Assembly (NCBI GenBank): GCA_017448375.1
Contig: JAFSLR010000169.1
Coordinates: 1 to 10,983 of the forward strand
Source of the DNA: Synergistaceae bacterium
GTDB taxonomy: Bacteria; Synergistota; Synergistia; Synergistales; Aminobacteriaceae
Reading direction: 5' to 3'
DNA: 10,983 nucleotides
Position numbers and translations under genes: made by a program. Shown in pieces: positions 1-6,545 of the stretch (within the stretch, counting starts at the first letter, position 1; each line of letters starts with the position of its first letter). Below the pieces are notes generated by a model. The model did no database searches, was not told the DNA's origin, and saw nothing but the letters and a program-made list of their open reading frames with translations.

Positions 1-797
1 CCGGGCTTTTGAGACGGGGACTCGCTGTCCTTAACGTTAAGGCCGATGATGACATTCTGAGAGTCATTTCTGAGTTCGCAAACGGCGACGCACGGTCAGC
101 ACTCTCACTTCTCGAAATGGCCGCAATAAATTCTGACGATGGGAAAATTACCGCCGACATCATAGAGCAATGCACATCACGGAAATCATTGCTTTACGAC
201 AAAAACGGCGAGGAACATTACAACCTAATATCAGCCCTCCACAAGTCAATGAGAAATTCTGACCCGGACGCTGCTGTTTACTGGCTAGCACGAATGCTTG
301 AGGCCGGAGAAGACCCCCTATACATTGCACGGCGCGTTGTGAGATTTGCGTCTGAGGATGTCGGACTCGCTGAGCCTTCCGCGCTTAACATGGCCGTTGC
401 TGCTTACCAGGCTTGCCACTTCATCGGAATGCCGGAATGTTCCGTTAATCTCGCTCAGGCCGTAATCCATATGTCAGTCGTCCCGAAGTCAAACGCTGTC
501 GATGTCGCTTACCAGTCAGCAAAGAATGACGCATTAAACAGTATGGCCGAACCCGTACCCCTTCACCTTCGTAATGCCCCGACAAAGTTAATGCGCGAAT
601 TAGAGTACGGGAAAGGCTATCAGTACGCGCACGATTTTGACGGGCATATTACGGAGATGGAATGTCTGCCGGAAAATCTCAGAGGCCGCGAATATTATCA
701 CCCTTCAGAAATGGGAAGCGAGACGCATTACCGAAAACGCCTCGAAAACATAAAGAGCTGGAAATCATCACAGAAAAAGAAATCCCCCTCATCATAA
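1..797 (+). CDS. rarA: Replication-associated recombination protein A (RarA/MgsA), C-terminal part, 5' end outside the window
   Basis: About 264 C-terminal residues of the AAA+ clamp-loader-like ATPase RarA, which acts at stalled replication forks and interacts with SSB. The frame is open to the left edge, so the true start and the Walker A and B motifs lie outside the window; the TTG at 9 is internal. The sensor-2 region reads NGDARSALSLLE. The tetramerisation region follows with family signatures LISALHKSMR, PDAAVYWLARML, DPLYIARR, ASEDVG, PKSNAV and HLRNAPTKLM, then GYQYAHD and a YYHPSE segment near the end. These match bacterial RarA in order and spacing as I know the family. The lysine- and serine-rich tail (SQKKKSPSS) is not a conserved part. 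The stop TAA is at 795-797. The gene converges on the PAS-GGDEF-EAL gene with only 16 bases between the two stops. I see no terminator of its own on this strand. The identification is firm; only the missing N-terminus limits it. Confidence 0.95.
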   Translation, partial: GLLRRGLAVLNVKADDDILRVISEFANGDARSALSLLEMAAINSDDGKITADIIEQCTSRKSLLYDKNGEEHYNLISALHKSMRNSDPDAAVYWLARMLEAGEDPLYIARRVVRFASEDVGLAEPSALNMAVAAYQACHFIGMPECSVNLAQAVIHMSVVPKSNAVDVAYQSAKNDALNSMAEPVPLHLRNAPTKLMRELEYGKGYQYAHDFDGHITEMECLPENLRGREYYHPSEMGSETHYRKRLENIKSWKSSQKKKSPSS

Positions 798-809
798 CGA
801 CAAGGGAGA
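773..809 (-). terminator. Probable intrinsic terminator of the leftward signalling operon, overlapping the 3' end of rarA
   Basis: Read on the minus strand just after the stop at 814-816, TCTCCCT (809-803) can pair with AGGGGGA (789-783). This gives a 7-bp stem with one G-U wobble and a 13-base loop. It is followed by a T-rich run, TTTCTTTTTC (782-773). The position is right for ending the operon that finishes with the PAS-GGDEF-EAL gene. The stem is short and the loop large, so strength is uncertain. The element lies inside the last codons of rarA, so both functions share these bases. Confidence 0.5.
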
Positions 810-813
810 AATT

Positions 814-2481
814 TCACTTCACGCTTCTTGCGGGTGCAGGCCGTCCGAATAAATATCCCTGCGCCAAATCACACCCGGCCTTCTTCAGGAACGCTAACTG
901 CTCTTGAGTCTCAACACCTTTCGACAGTGCCGGGATTCCGAGCTTCCGGGCCATGTCGATAACCGCCGATATTATGATGTGCGCTCTGCTGTCGTCAACC
1001 GATCGTATCATGTCCATGTCGATTTTCAGGCCGTCAAGCGCAAAATCCTTCAGCACCTTCAACGATGAGTACCCCGAACCGAATGCGTCCATCCACACCT
1101 TGAAACCATGACGGCGCAAACGTTCCGACTCTCTCTTCATCGCGTCCATGTCAACAGCTATAAGGCTCTCGGTGATCTCAAATCTCAGCATGTCCTCTGG
1201 AATCTGATTCTTTGACACAGCGTCCTCAATCACCCTCACAACATCGGTCAGCTCAAAATCAAGCCTCGACAAGTTCAATGACACCGGCACCATTTCCCCG
1301 CCGTTATCTTTTCGCCGTTTCAATTCCTCGCATACCTTGCTTATGACGAACGAGTCCAGTTTGTGAATCAATCTCTGTTCCTCAAGCACGTAAAGGAAAT
1401 TCGCAGGGGCTAAACGTCCGTATTTGGGGTCTTCCCAGCGCGTAAGAGCCTCAACAGACGCAGTCTTCCCCGTCTTAACGTCAACAACTGGCTGGAAGTA
1501 TATTTGAATCTGTCCGTCTCTCATGGCCGACTCGAATGATGAGATTATATGTTCCTGAAGCTGAACTTTCTCGTCCATTCTCCCGTCATATGTCTGGGAG
1601 TTTGTTCCGTATTCGTGCTTTATAGAGTCGCACGCAATTTTAGCGCAGTCGCAGATGATACTTATCTCCATGTCCGGCGATTTTATTTCGTATATTCCGG
1701 CTTTCATCTCGACAATAACGCCGCGCCTCAAGTTGTTGATTCTTATTCCGAGACGGTGAATTTTGTCTTTGAGGTCTTCCTGTGCTGTTATAACGACAAA
1801 ATGATCCTCGCTGAAACGTGCGCATAATCCTTTCGGGAATGTTTCCTGCAAAATTCGCGCAATAGATTTCAGCATTCGGTCTCCACCTGCGAATCCGTAT
1901 GTCTCGTTGTAGGTGTGGAAGTTCCGTATGTTGATGTAGACGCAGCTGGGTTTTCCTCCGCGCTTGAAGAGATCGCGAATCATGTTGGGGGAGTTGAGAC
2001 GGAATCCGCGCATGTTTGAGAGCCCGGTTAATTCGTCAATCACTGCTGCTTTAGGTTCGGGGAGACTCGTTTGCCCGGACAAATCCGTGAGCCTCTCGCG
2101 TATATCCATGTCGTGAAGGTAGACGTAAAAGACATCGCCTAATTCTTCATCATGCACGAAATGTCCCCAGTCTTCAATCTTCTTGATGTTTCCGTTCTTT
2201 GTGATTATTCGGTAAGTTACGTAGTCGAAGCCTCCGGTTGAAGCTATCTGCTTGCGTATGATGTTCTCTACCTCTTCTATGTCTTCGGGGTAAACGATTG
2301 TCGCGAAACTTCCGCCCGTAAACTTCATGAAGTCAGAAACCGACTCGCACTCAAATATTCGGGCTATCTCCTCGCTTGCAAAAATTATTTCTTCCGCTTC
2401 GTTGTTCTTGTAGACTATCATAGCTCCGGGCATGAATGCGGAAATTTTGCCGAGCGTCATGCAGTCATTCTCATTGTACAT
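814..2481 (-). CDS. PAS-GGDEF-EAL protein with degenerate GGDEF and EAL catalytic sites; probable non-enzymatic c-di-GMP/GTP signalling protein
   Basis: A 555-residue soluble protein with no membrane segment. Residues about 12-130 form a PAS-like domain, 145-300 a GGDEF domain (entry motif DELTGLSNMRGF) and 308-550 an EAL domain. The GGDEF signature is SEDHF (224-228). The first metal-binding Asp is Asn (N184 in YINIRNF), and no RxxD inhibitory site is visible, while the guanine-contacting N192 and D201 appear kept. In the EAL domain E344 of EAL, N403, E435, K486, D488 and Q541 are present. However, the second Asp of the DDFG loop is Ala (A466 in MDAFGSGYSS), and the metal-binding or base Glu of the EGVE motif is Lys (K521 in SKGVET). 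By family knowledge (for example RocR) these changes should impair phosphodiesterase activity. It is the last gene of the leftward operon, 70 bases after the upstream kinase. The start ATG lies 13 bases after GGAGG; ATG at codon 8 is an alternative. Domain calls are firm; loss of activity is inference. Confidence 0.9.
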   Translation of the reverse strand: MYNENDCMTLGKISAFMPGAMIVYKNNEAEEIIFASEEIARIFECESVSDFMKFTGGSFATIVYPEDIEEVENIIRKQIASTGGFDYVTYRIITKNGNIKKIEDWGHFVHDEELGDVFYVYLHDMDIRERLTDLSGQTSLPEPKAAVIDELTGLSNMRGFRLNSPNMIRDLFKRGGKPSCVYINIRNFHTYNETYGFAGGDRMLKSIARILQETFPKGLCARFSEDHFVVITAQEDLKDKIHRLGIRINNLRRGVIVEMKAGIYEIKSPDMEISIICDCAKIACDSIKHEYGTNSQTYDGRMDEKVQLQEHIISSFESAMRDGQIQIYFQPVVDVKTGKTASVEALTRWEDPKYGRLAPANFLYVLEEQRLIHKLDSFVISKVCEELKRRKDNGGEMVPVSLNLSRLDFELTDVVRVIEDAVSKNQIPEDMLRFEITESLIAVDMDAMKRESERLRRHGFKVWMDAFGSGYSSLKVLKDFALDGLKIDMDMIRSVDDSRAHIIISAVIDMARKLGIPALSKGVETQEQLAFLKKAGCDLAQGYLFGRPAPARSVK

Positions 2482-2494
2482 ACTTAATAAAATT

Positions 2495-2499
2495 CCTCC
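2495..2499 (-). promoter_or_regulatory. Ribosome binding site of the PAS-GGDEF-EAL gene, widely spaced
   Basis: GGAGG on the minus strand lies 13 bases upstream of the ATG at 2479-2481, longer than the usual 5-9. No better ATG, GTG or TTG lies between them. The 70-base gap after the kinase stop otherwise holds only AT-rich sequence with an A7 run. I find no convincing promoter or terminator in it, so read-through from the upstream kinase is likely. Confidence 0.55.
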
Positions 2500-2551
2500 G
2501 TGTGTGAAAATTTTTTTGCGGAATTACGTATCATTTATCGGCCATGAAAAT

Positions 2552-4492
2552 TCATTCCCTGATTTTGAGACTCTCTGGAATGCACGAGGAAAGAATCTTT
2601 TTCAGCGCGTCCGATTTTATAGGCTTCGGGAGATAGTCATTAAATCCCATGCTGATATATTCTTCCCTGAGTCCCATTCCTGAGTTCGCCGTTAATGCTA
2701 TGTATTTCGCAAGCCTTGAAGGGCCGTCAGTCTCATGCGCTCTGTTGAGAGTCTCGACTCCGTCCATCCCTGGCATTTTGTGGTCAAGAAATATTATGTC
2801 GTAGTGATTCGCCTTGATGAGTTCGAGTGCGTCCTCGCCAGATTCCGCCGTATCAACATGAGCCTTTGAGTCTTTGAGCATTCCTTTTGCGACAACGAGA
2901 TTAACCGGCGTATCGTCAACCACAAGAATTTTCGCGTCAGGGCATGTGAACGGCCTCCTGTCTTCCTGCTGGACTCCCGCAATAATATCTCCTTCGCTCT
3001 TCAGCATCTCTTCATACTCAGCTATAGTCCCGCTGAACCCTTCATGCGCTAGCTGCTGTGTCAGTTCAACCGTGAACGTGCTCCCTTTACCGTATTCGCT
3101 CTCAGCCCTCACAGTGCCGCCCATCAACTCAACGAGATAACGCACAAGCGTCAATCCGAGTCCCGCACCCTGTATGCTTTGAGTCTCCTGCATGTTCACG
3201 CGCTCGAATGAGTGAAACAATTTCGGCAAATCTTCCTGCCTTATTCCGATTCCAGTATCCTTAACCGCAATTATGAGCTTGACCCTGTGATCTTTGAGGC
3301 CGCCGCGTATTGTGAGAGTTATTGAGCCTTTTCGGGTGTACTTTACGGCGTTGTCGATGAGATTCACTATTATTTGACGGATATGATCTTCATCACCGTA
3401 TAAATGTTCGGGCAATGTCTTGTCAGCGTCAATTATCAGCTTCAATCCCTTTTCGTGAACCGCCTCAAAATTCCCTTCCTCAATATCTCTCAGCATCTGC
3501 CACAAATGATAATCAGCACGGTAAAGCTCCATTTTCCCAGACTCAATCTTTGAGATGTCGAGAATGTTGTTGATGATTGAAAGCAAATGATTTCCGGCTC
3601 TCCGAATGTCTAACGCTGACTGCCTTATTTCGGGGTCGCTGCTTTCCTTGAGAATCATTTCGTTCATTCCGAGTATGGCGTTCATTGGCGTGCGGATTTC
3701 GTGCGATGTGTTGGCGAGGAAATCACTTTTTGCACGGTTAGCGGCGTTACTGAGTCTCGTTGAGTGTTCAGCCTCCTGACGCGCCGACTCTAACTCCCTT
3801 TCAACCGTAAGCATTTTCCTGTAAGTCGGTGCCTCGTAGTAGAAGAACATTATGAACAGCATTATAGCAGCAACAGCATACGTGAAAAGTACAGTCCCGA
3901 CAAACATATACTGAATGACATTCGCAGCGATGAGGAGTCCGACAATCGTATTCAGGACAATAAACTGTGATTTCGCCGTGTAATACTCCCTGTGCGTAAC
4001 CTGAAGCCACAATGCCATTGCCGCAAAGTAAAGTACATATACGCTCCGCCACAAAGTGTTGTATGTTCCACGAAAGAGTCCGCCGTCCATTACGATAATG
4101 AAGAAGAATCCCGATGTACCGGGAATGAGATTCAATATCAGTACTACGAAACTTGACGCAAGTATTACCTTGTTGAAGCGCACGAATTTGGGGTTGTCAA
4201 CATGAACAAACGCCTCAACATATCGCATTAAGCTGTAAGCATTAACGTTTATTGCCGCGTAATACAGAGTCCTCAGCGTAAGGTTGACCGTATGACGATG
4301 CCCCCAGCCGTCAACCAGAAGAGTCGACCCTACCTCAAGCAATGCCGCAAAGAATGTCGAAAGCGCAAGGAAACGGAAACGCCTGTTAATCTCAAAATTC
4401 GTCCCGTAACGAACGTAAAGGAATACCGCAAGCACTCCCAAGAAAGGAAGAACAGAAGCCTCAATCCATACATTATAACCGTATGTCAGCAT
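2552..4492 (-). CDS. Membrane hybrid sensor histidine kinase (about 7 TM - HisKA - HATPase_c - REC)
   Basis: A 646-residue hybrid kinase. Residues 1-222 hold about seven hydrophobic segments (near 11-28, 41-60, 74-95, 107-124, 148-165, 177-197 and 200-219), with no large extracytoplasmic domain. A helical linker (about 226-258) leads into the dimerisation domain with H-box SHEIRTPMNAILGMNE (H264). The ATPase domain has its N-box at NLIDNAVKYT (N377, N381), D412 in DTGIGI and the G-box GAGLGL (442-447). The C-terminal receiver (about 519-640) has the acidic pair D526/D527, phosphoacceptor D570 in FLDHKMPGMDG, T601 and K623. All catalytic residues look intact, so phosphorylation from H264 to D570 is expected. 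There is no PAS and no HPt, so a partner HPt is needed for onward transfer. The start lies one base after the upstream kinase's stop, with GGAGGG five bases before the ATG. The sensor resembles that of the 4494-6446 kinase, suggesting duplication. The ligand is unknown. Confidence 0.93.
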   Translation of the reverse strand: MLTYGYNVWIEASVLPFLGVLAVFLYVRYGTNFEINRRFRFLALSTFFAALLEVGSTLLVDGWGHRHTVNLTLRTLYYAAINVNAYSLMRYVEAFVHVDNPKFVRFNKVILASSFVVLILNLIPGTSGFFFIIVMDGGLFRGTYNTLWRSVYVLYFAAMALWLQVTHREYYTAKSQFIVLNTIVGLLIAANVIQYMFVGTVLFTYAVAAIMLFIMFFYYEAPTYRKMLTVERELESARQEAEHSTRLSNAANRAKSDFLANTSHEIRTPMNAILGMNEMILKESSDPEIRQSALDIRRAGNHLLSIINNILDISKIESGKMELYRADYHLWQMLRDIEEGNFEAVHEKGLKLIIDADKTLPEHLYGDEDHIRQIIVNLIDNAVKYTRKGSITLTIRGGLKDHRVKLIIAVKDTGIGIRQEDLPKLFHSFERVNMQETQSIQGAGLGLTLVRYLVELMGGTVRAESEYGKGSTFTVELTQQLAHEGFSGTIAEYEEMLKSEGDIIAGVQQEDRRPFTCPDAKILVVDDTPVNLVVAKGMLKDSKAHVDTAESGEDALELIKANHYDIIFLDHKMPGMDGVETLNRAHETDGPSRLAKYIALTANSGMGLREEYISMGFNDYLPKPIKSDALKKILSSCIPESLKIRE

Positions 4493-4493
4493 A

Positions 4494-6446
4494 TTATCCC
4501 TCCAAATCCAAACCCTGCGTGATTTTTTCAGGCGGAATGTATTTCGCTAACATCTCTTCAAGCTCCTTTCCGTTTACGGGTTTGCTGAGGAAGTCGTCGA
4601 AACCTGCGGACAATAATTCAGCCCTCACTCCCACGAGAGCATTTGCCGTACACACGATAACTTTTGCGCTTGCTCCGGGAGCGTCAGTCATGGCCTTAAG
4701 GTTGTGGAGAGTTTCTTTGCCGTCCATCTTGGGCATCATGTAGTCCATGAGGATAACGTCATATTGATTCTGTGCGCATTTCTTGAGGCATTCATCACCC
4801 GATTCGGCCTCGTCAATCAAAACTTCATTCTCCTTCATGAGCGAACGCAATACGATTCTGTTCATGTCATTGTCATCTACAACCAATACTTTTGCGCCCG
4901 GTGCTTTGAGGACTTTACGTACTTCTTTCTTCTTGTGGCCTGACTCAATCTCGTAATCCCTGAGAGTCTTTTCGCCGACTATTTTCTGGGGTATTACAAC
5001 GTGGAATGTCGATCCGATTCCGTATGTCGATGTAACTTCAACGCTTCCGCCCATTAACTCAATGAGCCGTCCTGTTATCGCGAGTCCCAATCCTGTACCT
5101 TCGATGTTATGGGTCTCCTTTGCGTCAATCCTGCTGAAGGACTTAAAGAGTTTCGGAATATCCTCCGCGTGAATGCCGATTCCAGTATCAGTAACAGTAA
5201 CATGAAGAACGATTAATGACGGGTCATCGCCTCTTACGCCCGTTAATGTGAACTTAACGCTGCCTTTCTTCGTGTACTTAACGGCGTTGTTGAGAATGTT
5301 GACCATGATTTGCTGTACCCGAATCCTGTCGCCGAATAATTCATCGGGTAATGAGTCATCAATCTGTGCTGTGTATTGGAGTCCTTTCTGTTCGGCGCGA
5401 ATCTTGACCATGTTGTCGACATTTCGGAGTACCTGCCCTAAGTCGTAATTTCTCAGGGCTAATTCGAGCTGACCCGATTCGATTTTCGAGAAGTCCAGAA
5501 TGTCATTGATGATGTGAAGAAGTGAATTTCCCGCGCTCTGAATGTCCCTTGCGTATTCGTAGACGGGGCCGGACTCGTATTTCCTCAAAATAACTTCGTC
5601 CATTCCCATTATTGTTGTGAGAGGAGTCCGAATCTCGTGGGACATGTTTGCGAGGAACTCACCTTTTGCCGCGTCTGCTGCTATAGCTTCCTCGTTAGCC
5701 TGGTCAGCGATTTCTTTTGCTTTCTTGAGGCGTTCGAGTGTCCGTTCCAAGTCCCTGTATGCAGGTGTCTCAAGAAGGAAGAAGAAGTAATACATGTTGA
5801 CCGAGATTATGATGAATTGAATCGGTATGTGAGGGAAGAACTGCGACTGAAGGAACATTAGCGTCCAGCAGAAAATAAGGTTCAAGACTAACGCCCACAT
5901 TTGACCCTTAGTGAACGCCCGCCTGTAAATGAAAATCTCAACCCATGCCCAAACCGACCACAATAGAATGAAGCCGCTTGTGATTACGTGGAACAATTCG
6001 CCCGGGACTATTGCGCCGTCAGGTGAGATGGAATAATTTGCGCCCGTGAAGTGCCCGACTAGCTGAAGGTAGAAGAAGACTCCGAGAAATATATTCTGCG
6101 CGTAAAGCATACGGCGTTTTCCGGGAGTGTCAGAACCGAAGCATGATATGTATCGCATGAACATGAAGTAGACCCCGCAGTCAACACACTGGATAATGAT
6201 TGAGCAGATATATTTTGAGACGGCGGAGAATGAAGAGCCTTCCGCAAGAATGAATGACGCAATAATATCTACAATACCGCTTGCTGTTGCAATGTAACAG
6301 TAACGGAGGAGACCTTTCTTGTCTGAAGATGTCCCCGAATAAATTATATGAAGGTATACGCAAAGTGTAATGCTCAGAAATATAACGGCGATTTCCGACT
6401 CTATAATGTAATGACTCTCCAAGTTTTTCAATGACTCCTTAAACAA
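4494..6446 (-). CDS. Membrane hybrid sensor histidine kinase (7 TM - HisKA - HATPase_c - REC), first gene of the leftward operon
   Basis: A 650-residue hybrid kinase with about seven hydrophobic segments (near 16-36, 47-68, 78-100, 113-133, 152-174, 183-203 and 208-226) and then a coiled linker rich in Lys, Glu and Ala (232-262). The H-box is SHEIRTPLTTIMGMDE (H270). The N-box is NILNNAVKYT (N383, N387), with D420 in DTGIGI and G-box GTGLGL (450-455). The receiver (about 517-637) has D524/D525, phosphoacceptor D568 in LMDYMMPKMDG, T600 and K622. It is the same architecture as the next gene, and the sensor pattern is similar, including an aromatic segment ending in an arginine near residue 98. 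There is no HPt or DNA-binding output. The start given is TTG at 6444-6446, which has no ribosome binding site in front of it. A good AAGGAG lies inside the reading frame (6435-6440), so translation may start at TTG codon 9 or 6; this would remove only a few residues before the first membrane segment. The signal sensed is not evident. Confidence 0.92.
   Translation of the reverse strand: MFKESLKNLESHYIIESEIAVIFLSITLCVYLHIIYSGTSSDKKGLLRYCYIATASGIVDIIASFILAEGSSFSAVSKYICSIIIQCVDCGVYFMFMRYISCFGSDTPGKRRMLYAQNIFLGVFFYLQLVGHFTGANYSISPDGAIVPGELFHVITSGFILLWSVWAWVEIFIYRRAFTKGQMWALVLNLIFCWTLMFLQSQFFPHIPIQFIIISVNMYYFFFLLETPAYRDLERTLERLKKAKEIADQANEEAIAADAAKGEFLANMSHEIRTPLTTIMGMDEVILRKYESGPVYEYARDIQSAGNSLLHIINDILDFSKIESGQLELALRNYDLGQVLRNVDNMVKIRAEQKGLQYTAQIDDSLPDELFGDRIRVQQIMVNILNNAVKYTKKGSVKFTLTGVRGDDPSLIVLHVTVTDTGIGIHAEDIPKLFKSFSRIDAKETHNIEGTGLGLAITGRLIELMGGSVEVTSTYGIGSTFHVVIPQKIVGEKTLRDYEIESGHKKKEVRKVLKAPGAKVLVVDDNDMNRIVLRSLMKENEVLIDEAESGDECLKKCAQNQYDVILMDYMMPKMDGKETLHNLKAMTDAPGASAKVIVCTANALVGVRAELLSAGFDDFLSKPVNGKELEEMLAKYIPPEKITQGLDLEG
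4498..4503 (-). promoter_or_regulatory. Ribosome binding site of the 2552-4492 kinase, embedded in the upstream gene's end
   Basis: GGAGGG on the minus strand lies within the last codons of the preceding kinase, five bases before the ATG at 4490-4492. The upstream stop (TAA, 4494-4496) falls between this site and the start, leaving one untranslated base. This layout favours translational coupling of the two kinases and confirms the start chosen. Confidence 0.8.
6435..6440 (-). promoter_or_regulatory. Strong Shine-Dalgarno inside the annotated start region of the 4494-6446 kinase
   Basis: AAGGAG on the minus strand is the only good ribosome binding site near this start, but it follows the TTG at 6446. 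It precedes TTG at 6429-6431 by 3 bases and TTG at 6420-6422 by 12. The latter spacing resembles the 13 bases used by the PAS-GGDEF-EAL gene in the same operon, so codon 9 may be the true start. No ATG or GTG codon is available nearby. Confidence 0.5.
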
Positions 6447-6465
6447 TATTAAAGTGAATGGCAGT

Positions 6466-6471
6466 ATTATA
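6466..6471 (-). promoter_or_regulatory. Candidate -10 box for the leftward kinase/EAL operon
   Basis: A perfect TATAAT on the minus strand lies 19 bases before the TTG at 6446, predicting transcription start near 6459. Sixteen bases upstream is only TTAATT, a poor -35 match. If real, it leaves a leader of roughly 13-37 bases depending on which TTG is the start. It lies in the 99-bp region between the divergent operons. Confidence 0.5.
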
Positions 6472-6502
6472 TAACCTTAACCGCAAAAATTAATTACATT
6501 CA

Positions 6503-6519
6503 AGCACTGTAGCACCTGT
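6503..6519. repeat. Short tandem near-repeat in the divergent intergenic region
   Basis: AGCACTGT is followed directly by AGCACCTGT, two adjacent copies differing by one inserted base. It sits between the two candidate promoters, where a regulator shared by both operons could bind. The elements are short enough to be chance, and no known operator is recognised. Confidence 0.3.
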
Positions 6520-6542
6520 GAAGTAATTGTGATATTATTCAC
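6518..6542. promoter_or_regulatory. Imperfect inverted repeat overlapping the rightward promoter region, possible operator
   Basis: GTGAAGTAAT (6518-6527) and ATTATTCAC (6534-6542) are inverted copies with one extra base in the left arm, separated by six bases. The right arm covers the candidate -10 (6533-6538) and ends three bases before the ATG of the HPt kinase. A protein bound here would block that promoter. The arms are AT-rich and short, so the call is tentative. Confidence 0.35.
6533..6538 (+). promoter_or_regulatory. Candidate -10 box for the HPt kinase operon; possible leaderless transcript
   Basis: TATTAT on the plus strand would place transcription start near 6545, directly at the ATG (6546). 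The bases before this ATG (attattcacggc) contain no ribosome binding site, which fits a leaderless mRNA. No recognisable -35 lies 16-18 bases upstream, so the promoter is weakly supported. Confidence 0.35.
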
Positions 6543-6545
6543 GGC

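Noticed and set aside
1549..1827. 92-codon open frame on the plus strand inside the PAS-GGDEF-EAL gene
   Set aside because: It lies wholly opposite a well-supported coding region, has no ribosome binding site that I see, and its translation resembles no family; it is a shadow.
2544..2555. Small palindrome ATGAAAATTCAT at the stop of the 2552-4492 kinase
   Set aside because: A 5-bp AT-rich stem with a two-base loop is too weak for a terminator or a convincing operator.
4494..6446. A phage-defence or toxin-antitoxin role for the island
   Set aside because: All five genes are explained by two-component and c-di-GMP signalling domains; no nuclease, protease, toxin or mobile element is present.
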